The position numbers and the translations under genes are program-made. A stretch of DNA of 5,731 nucleotides. Origin: a bacterium (lineage in GTDB: Bacteria > Margulisbacteria > Marinamargulisbacteria > SXXA01). The notes below the pieces were generated by a model. It had not been told where the DNA came from, made no database searches, and worked only from the letters and a program-made list of their open reading frames with translations. Of the stretch, positions 1-4,912 are shown in pieces. The stretch is taken from assembly GCA_010027915.1 (NCBI GenBank), contig RGUG01000090.1, positions 1 to 5,731 on the forward strand, written 5' to 3'. Position 1 is the stretch's first letter. The number at the start of each line of letters is the position of its first letter.

Positions 1-1
1 A

Positions 2-412
2 AATGCCGCGCAACAAGCGGCGTTATTGCCTGCAGTCGCCGAAGGCAAAAAGAAACTCGCGTTTGCGCAAACCGAAGCGCATGCACGTTACGACTTAGAC
101 CAGGTGCAATTGCAAGCCGAATCAAGCGGCACCGGTTGGACCCTGAATGGTGAAAAGCGCGTGGTGATCGGTGCGCCACTCGCAGATCAGTTGATTGTGT
201 CTGCACGTACCGCACAAGGCATCAGCTTATTTATCGTCGATGCCAACGCCGCCGGTGTGCACATGCAGACGTATCGCACGGTCGATGAATTGCGTGCTGC
301 CGATGTGCAGTTCAAGGGCGTCAAACTGCCGGCCGATGCGTTGTTGGGTCAGTCCGCCTCCCCCTTGTATCTGAATCTGGGTACCAGGGGTCACCCCCGT
401 CTTGAGTTGTAA
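2..412 (+). CDS. acyl-CoA dehydrogenase, internal fragment, cut at both ends
   Basis: The frame is open from base 2, so the true start lies outside the window. Bases 2-352 encode the middle beta domain of an acyl-CoA dehydrogenase, a family of FAD flavoenzymes that oxidise acyl-CoA thioesters to enoyl-CoA. Visible signatures are LAFAQTEAHARYDL (the flavin/substrate-contacting stretch of this domain), then GWTLNGEKRVVIGAPLAD, LIVSART and LPADALLGQ, in family order. It most resembles the small-subunit type of pimeloyl-CoA dehydrogenase, but that subfamily call is tentative. The N-terminal helical domain and the whole C-terminal helical domain with the catalytic base are absent. Similarity stops after LLGQ (base 352). 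The last 19 codons, to the stop at 410-412, are antisense to the TonB receptor gene and are not part of this protein. Its base composition differs from the rest of the window. The family call is firm; the 3' end is artificial or broken. Confidence 0.8.
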   Translation, partial: NAAQQAALLPAVAEGKKKLAFAQTEAHARYDLDQVQLQAESSGTGWTLNGEKRVVIGAPLADQLIVSARTAQGISLFIVDANAAGVHMQTYRTVDELRAADVQFKGVKLPADALLGQSASPLYLNLGTRGHPRLEL

Positions 413-862
413 GATCCCACCCAAACCAGGGTGGCCACTACCCAGCCCATCACCCGGTCCGATGCGGTCCACCCGCTGCACACTGTCAATTAACAACCCA
501 TCAATACGGGGACGACCTTGGGGGTCAATCGGATCGGCAATCGGAATCCCATTCCACTCGACTTTGGCATAAGCAGACGGTAATCCGTTGGGAAACACCG
601 ACACACTGCCCCCCGTATTCACCCAATGAAGGGTCGGCTGCTGGGTCAACACATCCCCCAACACCTGTGCCCCCCTCAACTTGGCATCCGCCACCGATAT
701 CCCCCATTCGGTTTGAGGGGTCTGCCACATGGCACGGTTGGGGGTGCTTTGGACCACCCATTCAGGCAACACCCATTCCAAGGGAATGGCCCCCAGCCAA
801 CCGGGACACATCCAAAACAAGAACAAAGCATACACCAACGAGAATCTAAAACAGGCGGTCAT
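227..862 (-). CDS. TonB-dependent outer-membrane receptor, N-terminal part (signal peptide and plug), truncated
   Basis: TonB-dependent receptors import scarce ligands such as cobalamin, iron chelates or sugars across the outer membrane. From Met1 at 862, residues 1-25 form a signal peptide (hydrophobic core LVYALFLFWM, possible cleavage after WLGA). Residues 55-157 form a plug domain: a VLGDVLTQQPTLH segment, then WNGIPIADPIDPQG, then SVQRVDRIGPGDG and the closing GLGGILQLKT, which matches the end of PF07715 plugs. Real similarity ends near residue 168 (base about 353-361). The remaining codons down to 227 are antisense to the acyl-CoA dehydrogenase fragment, so the beta-barrel is missing. 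Two ATG codons are adjacent (865 and 862). The TAAGGAG at 868-874 sits only 2 bases from the first but 5 from the second, so 862 is preferred. The ligand cannot be told; layout is broadly BtuB-like. It is transcribed singly from the promoter at 899-927. Confidence 0.75.
   Translation of the reverse strand: MTACFRFSLVYALFLFWMCPGWLGAIPLEWVLPEWVVQSTPNRAMWQTPQTEWGISVADAKLRGAQVLGDVLTQQPTLHWVNTGGSVSVFPNGLPSAYAKVEWNGIPIADPIDPQGRPRIDGLLIDSVQRVDRIGPGDGLGSGHPGLGGILQLKTGVTPGTQIQIQGGGGLTQQRIGRQFDALELHIGSTQFIDRAIRLHVHTGGVGIDDK
350..362. other. breakpoint joining two truncated genes
   Basis: Acyl-CoA dehydrogenase similarity on the plus strand ends at about base 352. TonB receptor similarity on the minus strand ends at about base 353-361. 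Both genes lose their 3' parts at the same point, facing each other. No insertion sequence, target duplication, tRNA or inverted repeat is visible at the join. Local composition changes here as well: GCGC sites lie only to the left, and C-runs begin immediately to the right (357-364). A chimeric assembly or ligation is the simplest reading; an inversion or deletion endpoint is the alternative. Confidence 0.75.
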
Positions 863-867
863 CATGG

Positions 868-874
868 CTCCTTA
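868..874 (-). promoter_or_regulatory. ribosome binding site of the TonB receptor gene
   Basis: TAAGGAG is a near-perfect Shine-Dalgarno match. It is followed by CC and two tandem ATG codons. Spacing of 5 bases favours the second ATG (862-860) over the first (865-863). Confidence 0.7.
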
Positions 875-898
875 CACAATTGAGATGGGCAAAGTGTC

Positions 899-927
899 AG
901 GATAATGAAAACAGGGTCGGATGACAA
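899..927 (-). promoter_or_regulatory. sigma-70-type promoter for the TonB receptor gene
   Basis: On the minus strand, TTGTCA (927-922; 5 of 6 to TTGACA) is followed by a 17-base spacer and TATCCT (904-899; 4 of 6 to TATAAT). The predicted start is near 892, leaving a leader of about 30 bases before the ATG at 862. That is too short for a cobalamin or other large riboswitch. The -35 box overlaps the T-run of the upstream operon's terminator. Assigned by inspection only. Confidence 0.55.
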
Positions 928-953
928 AAAACCATTGGTTGAGCCACTCAACC
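926..953 (-). terminator. intrinsic terminator of the trpF-DAHP synthase-pseudouridine synthase operon
   Basis: On the minus strand GGTTGAG (953-947) pairs perfectly with CTCAACC (943-937) around the three-base loop TGG. After AATGG comes a run of six T (931-926). The stem contains the pseudouridine synthase stop codon TGA (950-948). The five-base gap between stem and T-run is a weakness, and AACC/GGTT around AAT can form a small competing hairpin. Position directly at the operon end supports the call. Confidence 0.6.
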
Positions 954-1658
954 CCCCGTTGGATACACCCAATCAAATTCATCGGGCCATAAGTCCCGAC
1001 AGTGTCCTTTGACTAAATCACCCAACAAAATACCCCCAATACGAATGCGTTTGAGCTGAACCACCGATAAGCCCACTTTGTGACAAAGGCGGCGAATGTG
1101 GTGGTGTCGTCCCTCAGTCAGGGTAATATGAAACGCAGTGGGACCCACCGGATGAATCACAATAGGCAACGTGGGGGCCCCCAAAATAGACACCCCTTCC
1201 AACAACCGGTCTTGCATGCCGGTGGTGAATTCCCGGTTAACCCTGACAATATACTCCCGTTCATGCCGACCGGTTAACAACTGCCTTGATAAGCGACCGT
1301 CATTGGTCAAAATAATCAACCCTTCCGACGCTTTATCCAATCGTCCCACCGGACTAAGGGCCCGATACGAAGGGGGTAACACGTCTTTGATTTCGGTTTC
1401 GTTGGGTTGGGGCGAGTGGGTAACCATGCCTTTGGGTTTATGAAATGCAATCGCTTGATACTGAATATGGGGTGGCAACCGAAGCACAATGCGATCGTAA
1501 TAGGGGTCTACCATACACCCCAATTGGGTCACGGGTTGGTCATTGACCCAAACATACCCTGCTTCGATGTAGGTCTCGGCTTGACGACGAGACGCCATGC
1601 CCCGTTGGGACATGACTTTCTGCAAGCGTTGAAAATGACCGGGCACAGAAGCCGACAT
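948..1658 (-). CDS. pseudouridine synthase of the RsuA/RluB/RluE/RluF family
   Basis: This 236-residue enzyme should convert a specific uridine in ribosomal RNA to pseudouridine. An N-terminal S4 RNA-binding domain spans about residues 10-56 (LQKVMSQRGMASRRQAE, then AGYVWVNDQPV). The catalytic domain follows: AFHKPKGMVTH at 71-81, then GRLDKASEGLIILTNDG at 105-121 with the catalytic aspartate D108. Further on are an EREYIV segment (133-138) and EGRHHHIRRLC at 182-192, the family's basic RNA-contact motif before VVQLKRIRIGGI. Length fits RluE/RluF-type members. The target nucleotide cannot be assigned from sequence. The HHH in the basic motif, where homologues often carry polar or basic residues such as NRQ or FHQ, is a mild oddity. 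The ATG lies 3 bases after the DAHP synthase stop. An AGGTG (1672-1668) inside the upstream gene gives a 9-base spacing, suggesting translational coupling. Confidence 0.9.
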   Translation of the reverse strand: MSASVPGHFQRLQKVMSQRGMASRRQAETYIEAGYVWVNDQPVTQLGCMVDPYYDRIVLRLPPHIQYQAIAFHKPKGMVTHSPQPNETEIKDVLPPSYRALSPVGRLDKASEGLIILTNDGRLSRQLLTGRHEREYIVRVNREFTTGMQDRLLEGVSILGAPTLPIVIHPVGPTAFHITLTEGRHHHIRRLCHKVGLSVVQLKRIRIGGILLGDLVKGHCRDLWPDEFDWVYPTGG

Positions 1659-1661
1659 GGG

Positions 1662-2696
1662 CTACAACACCTGGTGAATGTGATGAAGCAATGCCACCGT
1701 GTCATCCCACCCTATGCATGAATCGGTAATCGAAACCCCATATTGAAGTTGTGCCAGATCCGTCGGAATGGGTTGGTTGCCCTCACCCAAGTTGCTTTCA
1801 ATCATCACCCCTACCACATCGCGGTTACCTTGTTGAACCGCTTTCATCACCGCATGGGCCACGGGGATTTGGTTTTGAAACTGTTTGTTGGAGTTACCAT
1901 GGCTACAATCCACCATAATGGCAGGGGTAAACCCCGCTTTCTTCATTTTAGCCGCAGCATCCTGAAGGGTGGCTAGGTCGTAATTGGGAATCCGCCCCCC
2001 CCTTAAAATAATGTGGCCATGGGGATTGCCTTTGGTGCGAATAATGGCCGTTTCACCTTGTTGGTTAATCCCCAAAAAGCCGTGGGGTTGCACCGCCGCA
2101 TGCAACGCATTGATGGCCACCTCCACATTGCCTTCTGTGCTGTTTTTAAACCCCACTGGCATCGACAACCCGCTGGCCATTTCGCGGTGGGTTTGCGACT
2201 CGGTGGTACGGGCCCCAATCGAGGCCCAACTAACCAAATCGGCGATGTATTGGGGAACAATCGGATCCAGTAATTCAGTGGCAACAGGTAGACCCATTGC
2301 CGTGATTTGCAGCAACAATTCCCTCGATAGCCGCAACCCCGTCACAATGTCCGTCTGACCCGTCAGATGGGGGTCGTGAATATACCCTTTCCATCCCACG
2401 GTGGTACGGGGTTTTTCGAAATAGGTCCTCATCACCACCATTAACTTGGGCAATTGGGGCACCAAGTCCCGTAGTTGTCGGGCATACGCCAAGGCCGCTT
2501 TAGGGTCATAAATGCTACAAGGACCCACCACCACCATAAACCGGGGGTCCCGGCGAGACAAAATACCCACCATATCACGGCGACTGTTCACCACCGTCTG
2601 ATGAGAAGCGGGGGTAATGGGCAGTTGTTGCTTTAGTTCAAAGGGAGAAATCAGGGGGGATATCGATAAAATATTTAAATCATCAGTTGGTTCCAT
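1662..2696 (-). CDS. aroG: 3-deoxy-7-phosphoheptulonate (DAHP) synthase, type I-alpha (AroG/AroF/AroH family)
   Basis: It condenses phosphoenolpyruvate with erythrose 4-phosphate, the first and normally feedback-controlled step of the cytoplasmic shikimate pathway. From Met1 at 2696 it has 344 residues, close to the E. coli isozymes. All four metal ligands are present: C60 (VVGPCSIYD), H266 (DCSHGNSNK), E300 (MIESNLGEGNQ) and D325 (GVSITDSCIGWDD). Substrate-binding residues are also in place: R90, K95 and R97 in MRTYFEKPRTTVGWKG, K103, R163 in GARTTES, K184 in PVGFKN and R232 in ILRGG. There is no fused chorismate mutase domain. The N-terminal extension that carries feedback regulation in this family is present (a DDL near residue 5), but I cannot tell Phe-, Tyr- and Trp-sensitive forms apart, so aroG is a family label. 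A TTG at 2699 is in frame, but the ATG at 2696 has better spacing from GGAGG. It lies 17 bases after trpF. Confidence 0.95.
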   Translation of the reverse strand: MEPTDDLNILSISPLISPFELKQQLPITPASHQTVVNSRRDMVGILSRRDPRFMVVVGPCSIYDPKAALAYARQLRDLVPQLPKLMVVMRTYFEKPRTTVGWKGYIHDPHLTGQTDIVTGLRLSRELLLQITAMGLPVATELLDPIVPQYIADLVSWASIGARTTESQTHREMASGLSMPVGFKNSTEGNVEVAINALHAAVQPHGFLGINQQGETAIIRTKGNPHGHIILRGGRIPNYDLATLQDAAAKMKKAGFTPAIMVDCSHGNSNKQFQNQIPVAHAVMKAVQQGNRDVVGVMIESNLGEGNQPIPTDLAQLQYGVSITDSCIGWDDTVALLHHIHQVL

Positions 2697-2702
2697 CAAT
2701 GG

Positions 2703-2708
2703 CCTCCA
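2703..2708 (-). promoter_or_regulatory. ribosome binding site deciding the DAHP synthase start
   Basis: TGGAGG (2708-2703) lies between the trpF stop (TAA, 2716-2714) and the next gene. It is 6 bases before the ATG at 2696 but only 3 before the alternative TTG at 2699, so ATG is the better start. Confidence 0.65.
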
Positions 2709-2713
2709 TGGGG

Positions 2714-3331
2714 TTATACCGATCGGGCGGCAACCACCAGTTCCTGCATTTTATTGTAATCTTTTTTGCCCGGTAACGATTCCACACTCGACGATAAGTC
2801 CACCCCATATGGATTCACCAATTTAACCGCCTTATTCAAATTCTGAGCGTTAATACCACCAGCCAACACCAACGGGATGTCAAATTCTTTGGCTTTAATG
2901 GCCAATCCCCAATCAAATACTTTACCGGTTCCCCCCTCCATTCCCGATACTTTGGTGTCCAATAACACCGCCGATACGGAACTTTGATACGCCGCAATTT
3001 GATCCACATCTTGGATATCCGCAATCTTGAATGCCTTGATCACCCGGCGCCTCATACTGCGACAAAAAGCTGGCGATTCATTGCCATGCAGTTGAATCAA
3101 ATCGAGTCGGCACCGATGGGTCACCGCATCAATATAGGGTTTATCGTGGTTGACAAAGACCCCCACCAACAACACAAAAGGGGGTAAAAACAAGCTGATT
3201 TCTTCGACAATATCGGGACTAATATAACGGGGGCTGTCTTCATAAAAAATGAAGCCCACCGCATCAACCCCAAGGTTAACCGCATCCATGGCATCGTCCC
3301 GATTGGTAATCCCACAAATCTTAATTTTCAT
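2714..3331 (-). CDS. trpF: N-(5'-phosphoribosyl)anthranilate isomerase
   Basis: TrpF carries out the Amadori rearrangement of phosphoribosylanthranilate to CdRP, the third step of tryptophan synthesis from chorismate. It is a stand-alone (beta/alpha)8 barrel of 205 residues, the usual length. Family motifs run in order: MKIKICGIT with catalytic base C6, FYEDSPRYI (30-37), LIQLHGNE (78-85), VLLDTKVSG with catalytic acid D125, GGTGKVFDW (133-141), LAGGIN (156-161) and GVDLSSSVES (176-185), the last two being the phosphate-binding loops. An in-frame GTG at 3349 would add MIPFGV, but it has no Shine-Dalgarno sequence, and homologues begin at MKIKICGIT, so the ATG at 3331 is chosen. Its own upstream site is only a weak GGGG very close to the start. 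It is first in an operon with DAHP synthase and a pseudouridine synthase. No leader peptide or attenuator is visible upstream. No other trp gene is in the window. Confidence 0.95.
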   Translation of the reverse strand: MKIKICGITNRDDAMDAVNLGVDAVGFIFYEDSPRYISPDIVEEISLFLPPFVLLVGVFVNHDKPYIDAVTHRCRLDLIQLHGNESPAFCRSMRRRVIKAFKIADIQDVDQIAAYQSSVSAVLLDTKVSGMEGGTGKVFDWGLAIKAKEFDIPLVLAGGINAQNLNKAVKLVNPYGVDLSSSVESLPGKKDYNKMQELVVAARSV

Positions 3332-3483
3332 CACCCCAAAAGGTATCACGCTTGACAGGGTTTGACCATGCGTGAAGGATCATACGTGAACCGCTCAATC
3401 CGAACGGCCACACAGAAAATACCTGACCCCAAAAAAGGAATGCTCCCAGAGAAGCCAATGAAGACAGGGTACATAGTGAAGAC

Positions 3484-3516
3484 AAAATAAAAAAAATGAG
3501 TCACGAATTGACCCAT
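3484..3516 (-). terminator. intrinsic terminator of the tRNA-Asn gene
   Basis: Six bases beyond the CCA end, ATGGGTCA (3516-3509) pairs with TGACTCAT (3503-3496), giving 8 pairs including one G-U, around the loop ATTCG. A run of T follows immediately (3495-3489), then A and TTTT. This is a textbook Rho-independent terminator. It means the trpF operon needs its own promoter in 3332-3483; I could not find a convincing one there. Confidence 0.85.
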
Positions 3517-3521
3517 TAAAA

Positions 3522-3596
3522 TGGCTCCCCCGGTTGGACTCGAACCAACAACCCTGCGGTTAACAGCCGCATGCTCTGCCATTGAGCTACAGGGGA
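3522..3596 (-). tRNA. tRNA-Asn(GUU)
   Basis: The 75-base sequence folds into a complete cloverleaf on the minus strand. The acceptor stem is TCCCCTG with CGGGGGA (one G-U). The D arm is GCTC/GAGC around AATGGCA. The anticodon stem is TGCGG/CCGCA with loop CTGTTAA, so the anticodon is GTT (asparagine). The variable loop is GGGTT. The T arm is GTTGG/CCAAC with TTCGAGT. Discriminator G and an encoded CCA end follow. It has its own promoter and terminator and is not in a tRNA array. No partial duplicate of its 3' end, as would mark an integrated element, is visible nearby. Confidence 0.97.
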
Positions 3597-3611
3597 ATCA
3601 ACGGTGACAAG

Positions 3612-3640
3612 AGTATAGCAACCGATGGCGTGCGATGCAA
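3612..3640 (-). promoter_or_regulatory. promoter of the tRNA-Asn gene
   Basis: On the minus strand TTGCAT (3640-3635) is followed by exactly 17 bases and TATACT (3617-3612; 5 of 6 to TATAAT). Transcription would start near 3605, about 9 bases before the mature tRNA 5' end. The -35 box is only moderate. A short inverted repeat, ATGGC-TT-GCCAT (3647-3658), lies just upstream. Confidence 0.65.
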
Positions 3641-3857
3641 TTCTTTATGGCTTGCCATCCAACTAAGCCCATTTGCAACAGATTGGCAACAGAAGAGACC
3701 CCCCATCACCCTGTGGATGGCAGAATCCCAAGCCATACCGATACCCCATAAGGCACCCGATACAAGAGGGTACCCAAGGGTCACCACCCGTTTGCCCCCC
3801 CGCACATAGCATCAAAAACGTCGCGTCTACCCCCCTGCAGGTGAAATACCGGCGTGA
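3641..3857. other. intergenic stretch with no credible gene
   Basis: About 217 bases lie between the nitroreductase stop and the tRNA-Asn promoter. Small open frames exist on both strands. The longest minus-strand one (3805-3587) starts at GTG without a Shine-Dalgarno sequence and runs through the tRNA promoter into the tRNA 5' end, so it is not believed. The stretch has long C-runs, including seven C at 3795-3801, and a GGGTACCC palindrome near 3769-3776. I found no clear hairpin with a T-run to end the nitroreductase operon. Confidence 0.5.
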
Positions 3858-4493
3858 CTACCCAACGGTGACACAGAATGTTGTCATCGGTACCCTGACC
3901 TTGGGGGCGTGCTGATACTTATCCGATTCAGAGCGGTACCCAACGGCCACCAAGACCACCGTCTCATACCCATCCAATGGGATGGCCTCTGCCAACAACG
4001 CATCACATGCCACCGTATCGACCCCCTCAATCGGACAGGTGTCTACCTGCAACGAGGCCGCCATTTCTAAGCCAAACCCCATCGCCAAATACGCCTGCCG
4101 TTGGGCCCACGCCTTGGCTGCCGGATGGGTCAACAACATCCCCCCCATCATCCCACGATACCCTTCCAAATCAGCCACCGGGACCGACCGAACCGATGCA
4201 ATACGTTTAATGTGGTCATCAATCATCTCGGGGGTGATGGTGGTCACAGTTTGAATGACCAACAAATGCGACGCATCGGTGATTTGCGATTGATTCCAAA
4301 ACAGTGGTTTGAGTCGCTCCCTTAACCCCCGGTTGGCCAGGTGAACCACCCGAAACGGTTGGAGACCAAACGAGGTGGGAGCCAATCGCATGGCATCCAA
4401 AATCAGTGCAAAATCAGCGTCGGAAACGGATTGGGTCGGGTCAAATAATTTGGTGGCATATCGCCATTCTAAGTGGGCTGTCTGGGTCGTCAT
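3858..4493 (-). CDS. nitroreductase family FMN oxidoreductase, NfsB-like, NAD(P)H-dependent
   Basis: This 211-residue cytoplasmic flavoenzyme should transfer electrons from NAD(P)H via FMN to nitroaromatics, quinones or similar acceptors; the natural substrate is unknown. Supporting motifs in order: WRYATKLFDP (10-19), the N-terminal basic FMN-phosphate segment; APTSFGLQPFRVV (38-50), the flavin-ring loop; a WNQSQITDASHLLV stretch (66-79) with the DASH seen in NfsB; AWAQRQAYLAMGFGLEMAA (128-146); DTCPIEGVD (151-159), matching the PIEG loop; and VGYRSESDKYQHAPKVR (184-200), the C-terminal FMN-binding tail. The length is close to E. coli NfsB (217). The ATG lies 2 bases after the DUF2141 stop, with TGAGG at 4503-4499 five bases upstream inside that gene, so the two are probably translationally coupled. 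It is the last gene of the transporter-DUF2141-nitroreductase operon. The family call is firm; a specific enzyme name is not justified. Confidence 0.92.
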   Translation of the reverse strand: MTTQTAHLEWRYATKLFDPTQSVSDADFALILDAMRLAPTSFGLQPFRVVHLANRGLRERLKPLFWNQSQITDASHLLVIQTVTTITPEMIDDHIKRIASVRSVPVADLEGYRGMMGGMLLTHPAAKAWAQRQAYLAMGFGLEMAASLQVDTCPIEGVDTVACDALLAEAIPLDGYETVVLVAVGYRSESDKYQHAPKVRVPMTTFCVTVG

Positions 4494-4495
4494 GA

Positions 4496-4912
4496 TTACC
4501 TCATTTCAATTGTAATGGCCATGTTTTCTTTCACATCAATTAAACAAGGTTCAAATTTGGGCGGACCCCCTTTGGGAAAATAGTTGTTAGAAAGACCGAC
4601 CCGTTCACGGGGAATAAAAAACACCATGTCAAACTGACCGTTGGTGTTTTCATCATGAAAAGCCGTCAGGCAATATTTGCCGGGTTTCGGCAATACCACC
4701 TTGGCCACCCCACCTTTATCTACCACCGGCACATCAGCCGTGAAGTCCCATTTTTTTAAAAACGACTCTTTGGAAGCATACACGGCCACACGAATATTGC
4801 CTTTGTTACTTTTGGCATTTTTTGCGGTCACGGTAACTTCCACCGCATGAACCGCAATCGAACCGACCAACACAGCCCCACAGACCACCCCTTGAACCCA
4901 TTTACTCCACAT
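4496..4912 (-). CDS. secreted DUF2141 domain protein
   Basis: A 138-residue protein with a signal peptide at residues 1-23 (hydrophobic VVCGAVLVGSIAV, cleavage after VHA). The mature part matches the DUF2141 family (PF09912), beta-rich extracytoplasmic proteins of unknown function: GNIRVAVYAS (38-47), LPKPGKYCLTAFHDENTNG (74-92), then GQFD, FIPRERVGLSNNYFP (99-113) and GGPPKFEPCLIDV (115-127). The loop D87-x-N-x-N-G-x-x-D95 resembles a calcium-binding loop. C81 and C123 could form a disulfide in the periplasm. An upstream in-frame start at 4975 would add 21 residues, lie inside the transporter gene and bury the signal peptide. TAAGGAG at 4926-4920, seven bases before the ATG at 4912, settles the start. 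It overlaps the end of the transporter gene by 11 bases. Confidence 0.88.
   Translation of the reverse strand: MWSKWVQGVVCGAVLVGSIAVHAVEVTVTAKNAKSNKGNIRVAVYASKESFLKKWDFTADVPVVDKGGVAKVVLPKPGKYCLTAFHDENTNGQFDMVFFIPRERVGLSNNYFPKGGPPKFEPCLIDVKENMAITIEMR

Noticed and set aside
227..352. C-terminal 43 residues of the TonB open frame as part of the receptor
   Set aside because: They are the antisense of well-matched acyl-CoA dehydrogenase codons and do not resemble a beta-barrel start.
863..930. Cobalamin or other riboswitch upstream of the TonB receptor
   Set aside because: The predicted leader is only about 30 bases and no B12-box-like sequence is seen.
3332..3483. Promoter or trp attenuator ahead of trpF
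   Set aside because: A TATGAT at 3384-3379 is a fair -10 box but no acceptable -35 lies 16-18 bases upstream. There is no Trp-rich leader peptide or tandem hairpin set. A promoter must exist but I cannot place it.
3346..3582. Minus-strand open frame of 78 codons reading through the tRNA
   Set aside because: Its first third is the tRNA-Asn gene in translation and it crosses the strong terminator; this is a common spurious call over tRNAs.
3587..3805. Minus-strand 72-codon open frame
   Set aside because: GTG start without a Shine-Dalgarno sequence, overlaps the tRNA promoter and the tRNA 5' end, and shows no recognisable motif.
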